Positions 14,380 to 23,605 of a stretch of 64,000 bases of DNA are shown piece by piece. Under the pieces are notes generated by a model. The model was not told the DNA's origin and made no database searches. It saw nothing but the letters and a program-made list of their open reading frames with translations. The stretch is taken from positions 186,001-250,000 of the forward strand of contig NZ_CP109442.1 of the NCBI RefSeq assembly GCF_036227205.1. Direction: 5' to 3'. Made by a program: the position numbers and the translations under genes. This DNA comes from Amycolatopsis sp. NBC_01480 (GTDB lineage: Bacteria > Actinomycetota > Actinomycetes > Mycobacteriales > Pseudonocardiaceae). Numbering within the stretch: position 1 is the stretch's first letter; the number at the start of each line of letters is the position of its first letter.

Positions 14380-17094
14380 TCAGTCCCGGCGGGCCTGCAA
14401 CGCACCGGCCAGTTCGGCGCGGGAGGTCACGCCGAGCTTCGGGAAGATCCGGTGCAGGTGGGTGCCGACGGTCCGGTGCGAGAGGTAGAGCCGCTGCCCG
14501 ATCTCCCGGTTCGTCAGCCCTTCGGCGGCCAGCTGCGCGATGCCCAGCTCGTGCGGGGTCAGCTTCTCCCGCGCGTCCGGGCCCCGGTTCGGGCTCGATT
14601 CGCCGGCGCTGCGCAACTCCCGCCGGGCGCGCTCGGCCCAGGCGTTCAGGCCGAGCGCGTCGAAGGTCTCCCGGGCCGTACGCAGGTGGGCGCGAGACTC
14701 GACGACCCGGCGCTGCCGCCGCAGCCATTCGCCGAATGCCAGGTGGACGCGCCCGCGTTCGGCCGGCCAGCCGCTCAGGTCCGCCCGCAATGCCGCCGTG
14801 AACCGGTCTTCGGCGGATTCGACCGGCGCGAGCACGGCCCGCGCGTACCGCAGCCCGATGTGCAGCGCCGGTGACGGCGTCGCGGCGGCCAGCGGCTCCA
14901 GTTCGGCCAGGATTTCCCGCATCGCGTCCGCTTCCCCGGCCCGAACGGCGGCCTCGGTCAGCTCCGCGACGCAGTACGCGCGCAGGGCCAGCTGATACGC
15001 CGGGTCGGCGGGATCGAACAGCCGGCGCAGGTCGGCGAACGCGTCCTCGAACCGGCCCTCGCCCAGCGCCAGCAGCCCGCGCGCGAGCTGGACGGTGGCC
15101 AGCACCGGCCGGGCCCCGGCCGCGAGCCCGGCGCGTTCGGCCTCGTCGGCCAGCGCGTTCGCCTGCTTGGGCTCACCGCGCAGGGCGGCGATCTCGGCCT
15201 GCACGGCCAGCGCCAGCCCGCCCATGAACGGCTGGCCCGTCTCCCGCGCGAGGCGGACGGCCTCCGCGGCGGCCGGCGCCGCCCCGGCCAGGTCGCCGAG
15301 CCGGGCCCGGCTCCACGCCTGGACGGCCAGCGCCCGCGGCAGCAGCCCGAGCCGGCCCTGGGCGCGCAGGCCCGGCGCCGCGGCCATCGCGAAGCGCGCG
15401 GCCAGGTCGAACGCGCCCACCTGCAAGGACGCGCTGGCCAGGTATCGGTCGACCTCCGGATCGGCCCCGGCCACCCGGGCGAAGGCCCGCAGCCGCTCGA
15501 GCACGACCGCACCCCGTTCGAAGGGCGCGACGTACGCGGCGACGGCGACCAGGCGTGGATCGTCGTCCGGGACGGGCAGCCGGTCGGCCACGCCGAGCAG
15601 CGTCCGGCGCGCATCCGGACCGGGCTCAGCCCAGAAGCAGCGCATCGCGGCGCCCCACAGGACCCGCATGGCCGCGCCGTCCTGCCCGTCGTCGGCGACC
15701 GACGCGGCGAGCGCGGCCAGCTCCCCGATCCGGGCGGGGTCCTCGCGGACACCGTCCTCGAAGCCGCTGAGCACCTGGCTCGCGAAAGCGTTGCGGCGGG
15801 CGGAAAGCGGCCCGCCCCGGGCGTCGCGTACCAGTCGCTCGGCCGTCTCCCTGCGGCCGGACTCGACCGCCAGTCCGGCCGCCCGCAACAGCCGGTCCGC
15901 CCGTGCGCCCGGGTCTTCGCTGAGCCGCGCCGCCTGCTCCAGCGCCGCGATCGCGGCCGCGGCCCCGCCCCGGTGCCGGGCCCGCTCGGCGGCCGATTCC
16001 AGCGCTGTGGCAACGGTTTCGTCCGGGCCGGCGGTCGCCCTCGCCTGGTGCCAGGCCTGCCGGTCCGGCTGGTCTCGCAGCGTCTCGGCCAGCGCGAGCT
16101 GTGCCCGCCGCCGCTCGCCGAGCGCCGCGGCCGCCGGAATGGCCGAGCGCATCAGCGGGTGCCGGAAGCTCACGCAGCCGGCCCCGAGCTCGACCAGACG
16201 GGCGTCGACGGCGGGGGTCAGCACCTCGGGCTCGATCGGCGTGCCGAGCAGGATCGCCGTCGCCGCAAGGTTTTCGGCGATCGAGCCGGCCTCGTTGAGC
16301 GCGGCGACCAGCAGGACGGCCCGGGTGGCCGCCGGCAGCGCCGCGACCCGGGCGGTGAACGCGCGGGCCAGCCGCTCGGTCAGCGGCAGGACCGGGTCGA
16401 GAGCGTCGAGGTCCGCGACGGCCGAGGGCAGTTCGGTCAGGGCGAGCGGGAGACCCGCGGCCTCGGCGAGCAGCCGGGCCCGGACCGCCGGGTCGAGCCG
16501 GGGCGCCACCGAGTCCAGCAGTTCCGCGGCGACGTCACCGCGGAGGCGGTCGAGCGGCATCGGCGACAGACCGGCGTCGAGCAGCGGTGATTCAGCACCG
16601 TCGCGAAGGGTGGCGATCAGGACAACCGGCTCGGCCTCGATCCGCCGGGCCACGAAGGCCAGGACGTCGGCGCTGGCGCGGTCCAGCCAGTGCACGTCCT
16701 CGGCGACGACCAGCACCGGTTTCCCGGCGGCCTCGTCGGTCAGCAGGGTCAGCGCGGCGAGCCCGACCAGGTAGGCGCTGGGCTCCGGCCCGTCCGCGAG
16801 CCCGAGCGCGGTCCCGACGGCGGCCCGCTGCGGCGCGGGCAGCCCGGCCACACCCGCGCGGACGGGGTGGAGCAGCTGGTGCAGCCCGGCGTAGGCGAGA
16901 TCCTGCTCGGCCTCGGCGCCGGTCGTCCGCAGCACCCGCAGGCCCGCGACCGAGGCGGCCGCGGCGGCCGCGGCGACGAGGGCCGACTTCCCGATCCCGG
17001 CTTCACCCCGGATGAGGACGCCGCCGCGCCCTTCGGGGCCGTCGACGAGCTCGGTCAGGTCCTTCAGCTCGGCGTCCCGCCCGTACAGCTTCAT
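14380..17094 (-). CDS. LAL-family (large ATP-binding LuxR) transcriptional regulator
   Basis: A 904-residue activator of the MalT/LAL class. The Walker A motif GEAGIGKSAL lies near residues 30-39, a Walker-B-like strand follows in PVLVVAEDVHWLD, the middle is a helical repeat region, and a LuxR helix-turn-helix ends the protein (LTPHELGIAQLAAEGLTNRE, then IGQRLYLSHRTVGTHL). The length is normal for the family. ATG 17094 starts just before the AAA domain; longer upstream extensions cross the divergent promoter. It is transcribed divergently from the tannase-like gene, so control of that gene and of the similar promoter at 18786-18840 is plausible. Confidence 0.9.
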   Translation of the reverse strand: MKLYGRDAELKDLTELVDGPEGRGGVLIRGEAGIGKSALVAAAAAAASVAGLRVLRTTGAEAEQDLAYAGLHQLLHPVRAGVAGLPAPQRAAVGTALGLADGPEPSAYLVGLAALTLLTDEAAGKPVLVVAEDVHWLDRASADVLAFVARRIEAEPVVLIATLRDGAESPLLDAGLSPMPLDRLRGDVAAELLDSVAPRLDPAVRARLLAEAAGLPLALTELPSAVADLDALDPVLPLTERLARAFTARVAALPAATRAVLLVAALNEAGSIAENLAATAILLGTPIEPEVLTPAVDARLVELGAGCVSFRHPLMRSAIPAAAALGERRRAQLALAETLRDQPDRQAWHQARATAGPDETVATALESAAERARHRGGAAAAIAALEQAARLSEDPGARADRLLRAAGLAVESGRRETAERLVRDARGGPLSARRNAFASQVLSGFEDGVREDPARIGELAALAASVADDGQDGAAMRVLWGAAMRCFWAEPGPDARRTLLGVADRLPVPDDDPRLVAVAAYVAPFERGAVVLERLRAFARVAGADPEVDRYLASASLQVGAFDLAARFAMAAAPGLRAQGRLGLLPRALAVQAWSRARLGDLAGAAPAAAEAVRLARETGQPFMGGLALAVQAEIAALRGEPKQANALADEAERAGLAAGARPVLATVQLARGLLALGEGRFEDAFADLRRLFDPADPAYQLALRAYCVAELTEAAVRAGEADAMREILAELEPLAAATPSPALHIGLRYARAVLAPVESAEDRFTAALRADLSGWPAERGRVHLAFGEWLRRQRRVVESRAHLRTARETFDALGLNAWAERARRELRSAGESSPNRGPDAREKLTPHELGIAQLAAEGLTNREIGQRLYLSHRTVGTHLHRIFPKLGVTSRAELAGALQARRD

Positions 17095-17122
17095 GATCGG
17101 CGACGATACCGGCCGGACGACG

Positions 17123-17178
17123 TACGGCGGCGACGTCGTCCGACGGTCGCGAAGACTCCACCCCTGCGGCTTGGCTTC
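17123..17178 (+). promoter_or_regulatory. Promoter/operator block A upstream of tannase-like gene
   Basis: A 34-base block (TACGGCGGCGACGTCGTCCG then ACGGTCGCGAAGAC) followed after 10-11 bases by CGGCTTGGCTTC. It matches a second block at 18786-18840 at about 30 of 34 positions with nearly the same downstream spacing. The core CGACGTCG is palindromic. It lies between the LAL regulator and the secreted esterase, so it is a good candidate LAL binding site or a shared promoter. Confidence 0.6.
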
Positions 17179-17209
17179 AAGGGAAAGCGACCCTCCACAA
17201 AGGAAATCG

Positions 17210-18736
17210 ATGAGACACCCACGAAAACTCCTGACGGCGCTCCCGCTCGCGGCGCTGCTGGTGACCGCCGTCGTCCAGCTCGCCCCCGGCGCGTCGGCGG
17301 CCGGGCCCGCCTGCGCCGCTGTCCCCGTCTCCGCCCCGGCCGGCGCGAAGATCGAGTCGGTGCTGGCCGAGGCGAAGACCGGGGAGCCCGCGTATTGCGC
17401 GATGACCGTCACGCTCACCCACCCGGGGGCCGGCGACCACGTCAAGGTCGAGGTCGCGCTGCCAATGACCGGGTGGACCGGGCGGCTCCAGGCCGTCGGC
17501 GGGAGTGCGTACGCCGCCGGTGACTTCGGCGCGCCGCTGGTCCAGGCGGTCAAGGACGGCTACAGCGCGGTGACGACCGACGCCGGGGTGCTGTCCGAAC
17601 TGGACACCTCGTGGGCGCTGACCGCGCCCGGGCAGGTCAACCGGCCGCTGCTGACGAACTTCGCCACCCGCTCGGTGCACGAGGCCGCGCTGATCGGCAA
17701 GGACGTCACACAGCGGTTCTACCAGCGGCCGGTGACGTACTCGTACTGGAACGGCTGCTCGACCGGCGGCCGCCAGGGTTATGCCGAGGCGCAGGACTAC
17801 GCGGCCGACTTCGACGGGATCCTGGCCGACGCGCCGGCCGTGCACTGGGCCCAGTTCGCGGTGGCGACCCTCTGGCCGCAGACCGTGATGAACGCCGAGC
17901 ACGACTTCCCGAGCAGCTGCGTGTTCACCGCGTTCCGGCAGGCCGCGATCAAGGCGTGCGACGCGCAGGACGGCGTCACGAACGGCGTCGTCGACCGGCC
18001 GGACGAGTGCGGCTACGACCCGCGTGGCCTGATCGGCGCGAAGGTCGTCTGCGAGGGCCGGGAAATCACCGTCACGGCAGCGGACGCCGAGGTGATGCGC
18101 AAGATCTGGGCCGGCCCGACCGACGAGCGTGGCCGGAAACTGTGGGACGGGCTCCCGAAGGGCGCGGACTCCAGCTGGCTGGCGGGCACCGGCGACAGCC
18201 CGTACGCGACTGGTTTCCCGGTCGCCGTCCAGTGGGTGCAGTCGTTCCTGGCGAAGGACCCCGGTTTCGACGTCTCGAAGCTCACTTACGCCCAGTTCGC
18301 TGCGGTGTTCCGCCAGTCGGTGCGGGAGTACGACGACGTGATCGGCACGGCCGACCCGGACCTCTCGGCGTTCCGGCGGGCTGGCGGCAAGCTGTTGAGT
18401 TGGGTCGGCACGGACGACCAGCTCATCCCGCCGCGCGGGACCCTGGCCTACCGCACGGCGGTCGAGCGCACGATGGGCGGCGCCCAGCGGGTGAACGACT
18501 TCTACCGGCTCTTCCTCGCTCCTGGCGTGGAGCATTGCGGCGGCGGAGTGGGCGCGGTGCCGTCGAATCCGCTGGGTGCGTTGGTCGATTGGGTTGAGCA
18601 CGGCAAGGCGCCGGCGACGCTGGCGGCTGTGACTACGGATGGGAAGCAGGCTCGGGATCTGTGCGCGTATCCGCGGGTCTCGCGCTATACGGGACGCGGT
18701 GATCCGGCGGTTGCTTCCAGTTACCGCTGCCGCTGA
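17210..18736 (+). CDS. Secreted tannase/feruloyl-esterase family enzyme
   Basis: A 508-residue exported serine esterase. MRHPRKLLTALPLAALLVTA begins a Sec signal peptide ending near GASA-AGP. The tannase-family nucleophile box is GCSTGGRQG; the acid is in VGTDDQLIPP and the His in GVEHCGGG, with the paired Cys residues that characterise the family. It should hydrolyse phenolic esters such as feruloyl or galloyl esters outside the cell, which fits the aromatic catabolic block 3 kb downstream. AAAGGAA before ATG 17210 is the binding site. Block A lies upstream. Confidence 0.88.
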   Translation: MRHPRKLLTALPLAALLVTAVVQLAPGASAAGPACAAVPVSAPAGAKIESVLAEAKTGEPAYCAMTVTLTHPGAGDHVKVEVALPMTGWTGRLQAVGGSAYAAGDFGAPLVQAVKDGYSAVTTDAGVLSELDTSWALTAPGQVNRPLLTNFATRSVHEAALIGKDVTQRFYQRPVTYSYWNGCSTGGRQGYAEAQDYAADFDGILADAPAVHWAQFAVATLWPQTVMNAEHDFPSSCVFTAFRQAAIKACDAQDGVTNGVVDRPDECGYDPRGLIGAKVVCEGREITVTAADAEVMRKIWAGPTDERGRKLWDGLPKGADSSWLAGTGDSPYATGFPVAVQWVQSFLAKDPGFDVSKLTYAQFAAVFRQSVREYDDVIGTADPDLSAFRRAGGKLLSWVGTDDQLIPPRGTLAYRTAVERTMGGAQRVNDFYRLFLAPGVEHCGGGVGAVPSNPLGALVDWVEHGKAPATLAAVTTDGKQARDLCAYPRVSRYTGRGDPAVASSYRCR

Positions 18737-18785
18737 GTCTGTGCCGTGCGTGGCGGCCTGGCACGCACGGCACTTCCCGGCGACC

Positions 18786-18840
18786 TACGGCAACGACGTC
18801 GCCCGACGGGCGCGAAGACGATCATCGTCGGCCTAGCTTC
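18786..18840 (+). promoter_or_regulatory. Promoter/operator block B upstream of DUF6130-like lipoprotein
   Basis: TACGGCAACGACGTCGCCCG followed by ACGGGCGCGAAGAC, then CGGCCTAGCTTC, repeats block A at 17123-17178 with four mismatches in the first 34 bases and one base of spacing difference. TAGCTT fits a -10 hexamer (TAnnnT) and lies only a few bases before ATG 18847, suggesting a very short or absent leader. Confidence 0.6.
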
Positions 18841-18846
18841 GCCTTC

Positions 18847-19320
18847 ATGGTTCACTTCATCCGCACCGCTGTCCTCGGCGTCGTCGCCTCGACGGCGATC
18901 GCCTGTTCCGCGAGCGCCCCGGCTGCCTCTTCTGCCGCTGTGCCCACGCCGGCCGCGGATTGGCCGCCCGCCCCGGTCGTACCGCTGCCGTCAAAGCCGC
19001 CGCCTGCCCTCGTCGTCGACGCGCCGTTGCCGGACCAGCTGGCGATGGGCCTGGTCGTCGTCCGGTACCGGGCGGAGAACCTGCGGATCGTCCCGGTCTA
19101 CGGCCCGGCTGCCCTGGACGTCTCCCCCCGGATCGGCCACATCCACGTCACCGTCGACGACGCGCCCTGGCACTGGGCCGACGCCAGCGGCGAACCGCTC
19201 GTCATCCAGTCCCTCCCGCCCGGCCCGCACAAGATCCGGATCGGCCTCGCCGACCCGACGCACAAGATCCTGGACAGCAAGACCATCAGCTTCGTGGTCC
19301 CCGCGGGCGGCCACCACTGA
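18847..19320 (+). CDS. Small lipoprotein of the DUF6130 type
   Basis: A 157-residue exported lipoprotein: a short hydrophobic N-terminus and lipobox STAIACS, then a Pro/Ala-rich linker and one compact domain with GHIHVTVDDAPWHWADASGE and GPHKIRIGLADPTHKILDS. That pattern matches what I recall of DUF6130 proteins, whose function is unknown. No ribosome binding site is visible because the promoter block ends almost at the ATG. It shares a promoter block with the tannase-like gene. Confidence 0.7.
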   Translation: MVHFIRTAVLGVVASTAIACSASAPAASSAAVPTPAADWPPAPVVPLPSKPPPALVVDAPLPDQLAMGLVVVRYRAENLRIVPVYGPAALDVSPRIGHIHVTVDDAPWHWADASGEPLVIQSLPPGPHKIRIGLADPTHKILDSKTISFVVPAGGHH

Positions 19321-19411
19321 GTGGATGCAAGGGCATTACCGTTTACGTCGACGGGTCACGGTCCGTCCAGCCGCAAGCCCTCGCCACCGCGACCGCCAGC
19401 TGAGGAGACCC

Positions 19412-19891
19412 ATGGCCGCCCCGCAGTACGCGTTCGACACCAAACACGACCGCTACCCGCTCGCCGTGCACGTCTTCCTTGTCCGGCAAGGGAAAATCCT
19501 CCTCATGCGGCGGGCTGGGAGCGGCTACGGAGACGGCCGGCTTGGCCTGCCGGCCGGGCACGTCGACCTCGGCGAGACCCCGACCGCCTGTGCCGTCCGC
19601 GAAATCGCCGAGGAGCTCGGCATCGTCCTGAACCCCGAGGACCTGCAGCCCGGAGGGACGATGTTCCGCAACTCCCAGGAACCACGCGTGGACCTCTTCT
19701 TCCACACCCGGTCGTGGGCCGGCACCCCGGAGATCCGCGAACCGCACAAGTGCACCGAACTCCTCTGGGCCGACCCGGCGCACCTTCCCGCGGACACGCT
19801 GGACTTCATCGCGGTGGCGTGGAACGACGCCCAGAACGGCCGCGGGCTACGGGAATTCGGCTTCACACCAAAAGCTCGTGAGTGTTCATGA
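19412..19891 (+). CDS. Nudix hydrolase
   Basis: A 159-residue Nudix protein that should hydrolyse a nucleoside diphosphate derivative. The Nudix box is intact: GHVDLGETPTACAVREIAEELGI (split here as GHVDLGETPTACAVR and REIAEELGI). GAGGAGA just before ATG 19412 fixes the start. The last codons (ARECS and the TGA) are written in the 5' arm of the hairpin repeat at 19878-19917, so the repeat supplies the C-terminus and stop codon. The gene converges on folD. Confidence 0.88.
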   Translation: MAAPQYAFDTKHDRYPLAVHVFLVRQGKILLMRRAGSGYGDGRLGLPAGHVDLGETPTACAVREIAEELGIVLNPEDLQPGGTMFRNSQEPRVDLFFHTRSWAGTPEIREPHKCTELLWADPAHLPADTLDFIAVAWNDAQNGRGLREFGFTPKARECS

Positions 19892-19917
19892 CGGTGAGAA
19901 CCGTCCTGAACACTCAC
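19878..19917. terminator. Palindromic repeat / bidirectional terminator between Nudix gene and folD
   Basis: The arms GTGAGTGTTCA-GACGGT and ACCGTC-TGAACACTCAC form a long hairpin with a four-base loop and one mismatch. It lies at the 3' ends of two convergent genes, as a bidirectional terminator would. A close relative occurs at 28229-28274. There is no U-run, so termination is inferred from position. Confidence 0.65.
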
Positions 19918-19923
19918 AAGGCG

Positions 19924-20790
19924 CTACCCGCTGGTCGTGGCCCGCTCGGCGGCGGCGATCACGTTGCGGAACAACATGGCCACAGTGGTGGGTCCGACGC
20001 CGCCGACTCGCGGCGTGATGGCGCTCGCCACTTCGGCGCACCGTTCATCGACGTCGGGCAGCAGCCGGCGGCCTTCGTACCGCACGCCGCCACCGATCAC
20101 GACGGCTCCGGGTTTGACGTGCTCCGGCTGGATGATGCCGGGGACTCCGGCGGCGGCGATGAGGATATCCGCGCGCCTGGTGTGGTTCGCCCAGTCGGGC
20201 ACACCACTGTGGACGACGGTGACCGCGGCGTTCGCCGTCGGGCGTTTCTGCGCGAGCAGCAGGGCGAGCGGGCGGCCGAGGGTGGCACCCCGCCCCAGGA
20301 TCACGACGTCGCGCCCGGCCACGGGAACCTCGTGAAAGGCAAGGAGCCGCTCGATGCCCGCGGGCGTACAGGGAAGCGGCCCCGGCAGCCCGATCGCGAG
20401 CCGCCCCACGTTGACCGGGTGCATCCCGTCGACGTCCTTGTCCGGGTCCACAAGCGACAGTGCGGCGTCGTAGTCGAAGTGTCCTGGCACCGGGTACTGG
20501 ATCAGGATCCCGTGCACGCCGGGGTCCGCGTTGTAGGCCAGGATCGCTTCCGCCAGCTCCTCCTGCTTTCCGGCCGCCGCGATGTGGGTGTGCGGTGAGC
20601 GGATGCCGAGCTCCGTGGCCTGCCGCTGCTTGATCCGGATGTAGCCCGCGCTCGCGTCGTCGTCACCGACCAGAATCGTGGCCAGGCTCGGCACGACGCC
20701 CCGCTCACGAAGGGCGGTGACTCTGGTCCGGACCTCGCCGAGGACGGCTTCGGCGACGGGCTTTCCAGGCAGCAGCCGGGCGGAGGGCAT
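19924..20790 (-). CDS. folD: FolD, methylene-THF dehydrogenase/cyclohydrolase
   Basis: Bifunctional enzyme converting 5,10-methylene-THF to 10-formyl-THF (288 residues). Visible motifs are the N-terminal SAGYIRIKQRQATELGI with the catalytic Lys, ILIQYPVPGHFD, PDKDVDGMHPVNVG, the dinucleotide-binding GRGATLGRPLA and VIGGGVRYEG. It is the last gene of the minus-strand C1 operon, 7 bases from folP. Together with PurU and MetF it can route the methyl group removed by the LigM-type demethylase to formate or methyl-THF pools. GAGGTG nine bases upstream supports ATG 20790. Confidence 0.93.
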   Translation of the reverse strand: MPSARLLPGKPVAEAVLGEVRTRVTALRERGVVPSLATILVGDDDASAGYIRIKQRQATELGIRSPHTHIAAAGKQEELAEAILAYNADPGVHGILIQYPVPGHFDYDAALSLVDPDKDVDGMHPVNVGRLAIGLPGPLPCTPAGIERLLAFHEVPVAGRDVVILGRGATLGRPLALLLAQKRPTANAAVTVVHSGVPDWANHTRRADILIAAAGVPGIIQPEHVKPGAVVIGGGVRYEGRRLLPDVDERCAEVASAITPRVGGVGPTTVAMLFRNVIAAAERATTSG

Positions 20791-20797
20791 CAGGTGT

Positions 20798-21769
20798 TCA
20801 CCTCGGGATCGGGCCGGTGACCGTTTCGTCAGGCCGGGGCGGAGTGGGCGCGGAGCGGAACATCGGTGACACACCGGCGGTTTCCCACGCGGCGAGCACC
20901 CGGAGCGCGGCGATCGTACCGGGAACGTCGTGGACCCGTAGGCAATCAGCACCGGCGAGAGCGGCGAGGACCGAGACGGCGGCGGTGGCGCCGTCCCGGT
21001 GCTCGGGTGGTGGCACCGCGTCGCCGTCCGCCAGCAGCCGACCGAGGAACGACTTGCGGGACGCCCCGATCAGCAGGGGCCGGCCGAGCTCGCGCAGCTC
21101 GTCGAGCCGGGCCAGAAGCTGCCAGTTGTGCGTGGGCGTCTTCGCGAAACCGAGGCCGGGATCGAGGATCACGCGGTCGGGATCGACACCGGCGGCCACG
21201 AGTGCGTCGAGGCGATGGAGAAGCTCGGTGCGCACGTCGGCGACGACGTCGCCGTAGCCGGCGAACCGGTGCATGTCCCGGCTGGGCGCCCGCCAGTGCG
21301 TGAGCACGTAAGGCACTCGCGCCGCGGCGACGCATCGGGCCATGTCCGGATCCCCGAGGCCGCCGCTGACGTCGTTGACGAGGACCGCGCCGGCTTCGAG
21401 TGCCGCTTCGGCCACCCGGGCCCGCATCGTGTCGATGCTGACGGGCACGCCGCGGGCGGCGAGTCCGCGGACCACCGGGAGCACGCGGCGCAGTTCCTCT
21501 CGAACCGGCACCGGCCGTGCGCCCGGCCGGGTCGACTCGCCGCCGATGTCGACTACGTCCGCGCCTTGGCCGGCGAGCACGAGCCCGTGTTCGACGGCTC
21601 GGGCGGGGACGAGGTACCGGCCGCCGTCGGAGAAGGAATCGGGGGTCACGTTGAGGACACCCATGACCAGGCAGCGATTGCGGATGGGCAGTCCGGTCAC
21701 CGGCCGCGGTACCGGCTCGGCACCGCGGTTCCCGGCCGAGGGCGGGAAATCCCCTCCAGACCGTGCCAT
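20798..21769 (-). CDS. folP: Dihydropteroate synthase
   Basis: A 323-residue DHPS that condenses 4-aminobenzoate with dihydropterin pyrophosphate in folate synthesis. Signature motifs are present: MGVLNVTPDSFSDGG, DIGGESTRPGA, NDVSGG, DPGLGFAKT and IGASRKSFLG. About 35 residues precede the usual start; AAGGAG seven bases before ATG 21769 supports the longer form. A folate biosynthesis gene inside a THF-dependent demethylase operon suggests it raises the folate supply for demethylation rather than serving as the only housekeeping copy. Confidence 0.93.
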   Translation of the reverse strand: MARSGGDFPPSAGNRGAEPVPRPVTGLPIRNRCLVMGVLNVTPDSFSDGGRYLVPARAVEHGLVLAGQGADVVDIGGESTRPGARPVPVREELRRVLPVVRGLAARGVPVSIDTMRARVAEAALEAGAVLVNDVSGGLGDPDMARCVAAARVPYVLTHWRAPSRDMHRFAGYGDVVADVRTELLHRLDALVAAGVDPDRVILDPGLGFAKTPTHNWQLLARLDELRELGRPLLIGASRKSFLGRLLADGDAVPPPEHRDGATAAVSVLAALAGADCLRVHDVPGTIAALRVLAAWETAGVSPMFRSAPTPPRPDETVTGPIPR

Positions 21770-21796
21770 GGCGGATTCTCCTTGCCGGGTAACAGC

Positions 21797-22642
21797 TCAG
21801 GCCAGGCCGGCTTGGTCCGACGGAGTGGTGGCGTGGCGCTGCCAGTCGGCGGCGAGGTCGATCTGGTTGAAGCTGAACAGGTGCAGCCCCTCGATGCCGA
21901 GCGCCTGGTGCTGTGCCTCGTCGCCGAGCCGGGACAGCAGCTGCTCCGGCCGGTAGGCATTGCCGCGCACCAGGTTCTTGACCATGCCGTGCTGTTTGGT
22001 CAGGTACCGGACCGACGAGCCGACGCCGATCCGCATCGAGAGCTCGATCAGCTTGCGGATCTGGACCGGCCCCGCGACGCCGACGCGTAGTGGCAGGGTG
22101 AGGCCGTCGGCCCGCCTTCGCGTCAGCCAGCGCAGGAGCGCGGGAGCGTCGAAACACAGCTGGCTCACCATGTAGCCGGCGTGGCGCTGCTTGCGGTGCA
22201 GGTCCGCGTCCAGCACCTCTTCGCCGATCGACGGGTGGCCTTCGGGATAGCAGCCGACGCCGATCCGGGTGATCGGGTGCTCGATGGCCGCCAGTGCCTC
22301 GAGCAGGTCGGCGGCGCACGAATAGGGCCCGGCCGGGTCCTCGACGTCCCCGCCGATGACGAACAGGTCCCGGACCCCGGCCTGCCCCAGCCTGCCGACC
22401 AGCTCGTGCAGCGCGGCCTCGCTCTCGACCTGGCGGGCAGCGAGGTGCGGGACGGCCCGGTAGCCGAGGCCGGCGACCGTCTCGGCGGTTTCGATCGTCC
22501 GCTCGAGGCCGAGCTTCGGCGAGCAGGTGATGGTGAACGTGGTGCCCGCGGGAGTGGCGAGCATTTTCTCGACGGCTCCCCGCATGGGGATGACTTCGAT
22601 GTCGGTGGATCGGGCGAGCGTGCCGACGGCGTCGCTGGGCAC
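21797..22642 (-). CDS. metF: Methylenetetrahydrofolate reductase family protein
   Basis: A 281-residue MetF-type TIM-barrel flavoprotein expected to interconvert 5-methyl-THF and 5,10-methylene-THF. Recognisable parts are TFTITCSPKLGLERTIETAE at the N-terminus, AVPHLAARQVESEAALHELV, FVIGGD, and GVGCYPEGHP. AAGGAGG six bases before GTG 22642 fixes this start; the upstream ATG at 22660 is inside the binding site. Placement between purU and folP in the LigM operon indicates it oxidises the methyl-THF made by demethylation. Confidence 0.88.
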   Translation of the reverse strand: MPSDAVGTLARSTDIEVIPMRGAVEKMLATPAGTTFTITCSPKLGLERTIETAETVAGLGYRAVPHLAARQVESEAALHELVGRLGQAGVRDLFVIGGDVEDPAGPYSCAADLLEALAAIEHPITRIGVGCYPEGHPSIGEEVLDADLHRKQRHAGYMVSQLCFDAPALLRWLTRRRADGLTLPLRVGVAGPVQIRKLIELSMRIGVGSSVRYLTKQHGMVKNLVRGNAYRPEQLLSRLGDEAQHQALGIEGLHLFSFNQIDLAADWQRHATTPSDQAGLA

Positions 22643-22683
22643 GGTGTTCCTCCTTGTCATGGGGTGCCCCGGGAACGGGGGGT

Positions 22684-23586
22684 TCAGGTGAAGACGACGG
22701 TGCGGTGTTCGTCGAGCAGCACGCGGTTCGTGGTGTGCCAGTGGACGGCGCGGGCGAGGGCGAGGCATTCGGTGTCCCGGCCCCGCGCGGAGACCTCGTC
22801 GGCCGACATCGAGTGGTCGATCCGGGCGAGTTCCTGCTCGATGATCGGCCCCTCGTCGAGGTCGGTCGTGACGTAGTGCGCGGTGGCGCCGACGAGCTTG
22901 ACGCCGCGGTCGTAGGCCTGGTGGTAGGGCCGGGCTCCCTTGAAGCTGGGCAGCATCGAGTGGTGGATGTTGATCGCCCGGCCCTCGAGCTGCTTGCACA
23001 GGTCCTCGGACAGGACCTGCATGTAGCGGGCCAGCACGACCAGATCCACGTCGAGGTCCTCGACGAGCTCCAGCAGCCTGCGTTCGGCGGCCGGCTTGGT
23101 CTCGGCCGTGACCGGGATGTGGTGGAAGGGCACGTCGTTGTGCTCGGCGAGCGGCCTCAGGTCGGGATGGTTGGACACGACCGCGACGACGTCGATGCCG
23201 AGCGCTCCGGTGCTCGCCCGGTACAGCAGGTCGTTGAGGCAGTGCCCGAACTTGCTGACCATGATCAGCACGCGCTGGCGGGCGCGCGCATCGGTGAGGC
23301 GCCAGGCCATGCCGAAGGAGTCGGCGATGCGGCCGAAATCCCCGCGCAGGACTTCCGGGTCGGGCAACGCGTCGCCGGCGGCCTCGAACTGCACGCGCAT
23401 GAAGAAGCGGCCTGTGCGCCGATCGCCGTACTGCTGGCTTTCCACGACGTTGCCGCCATGGTCGAACACGAAGGTCGAGACGGTCTGGATGATGCCCGCG
23501 CGGTCGGGGCAGGACAGCGTCAGCACGAGATGCGCCGCGTCGTCCGCCCGCGCTCGCGCGGGACTGGGTACGGAGGTCAAGGACAT
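22684..23586 (-). CDS. purU: PurU/LigH-type formyltetrahydrofolate deformylase
   Basis: A 300-residue enzyme that hydrolyses 10-formyl-THF to THF and formate. An N-terminal ACT domain (LTLSCPDRAGIIQTVSTFVF) is followed by a formyltransferase-fold catalytic domain with VVSNHPDLRPLAE, INIHHSMLPSFKGARPY (the His and Asn region) and GATAHYVTTDLDEGPII. In Sphingobium SYK-6 the homologue ligH lies beside ligM and metF; the same grouping here supports C1 disposal. GGGAG precedes ATG 23586. Confidence 0.92.
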   Translation of the reverse strand: MSLTSVPSPARARADDAAHLVLTLSCPDRAGIIQTVSTFVFDHGGNVVESQQYGDRRTGRFFMRVQFEAAGDALPDPEVLRGDFGRIADSFGMAWRLTDARARQRVLIMVSKFGHCLNDLLYRASTGALGIDVVAVVSNHPDLRPLAEHNDVPFHHIPVTAETKPAAERRLLELVEDLDVDLVVLARYMQVLSEDLCKQLEGRAINIHHSMLPSFKGARPYHQAYDRGVKLVGATAHYVTTDLDEGPIIEQELARIDHSMSADEVSARGRDTECLALARAVHWHTTNRVLLDEHRTVVFT

Positions 23587-23605
23587 GGGCGCTCCCAGGA
23601 GGCGA

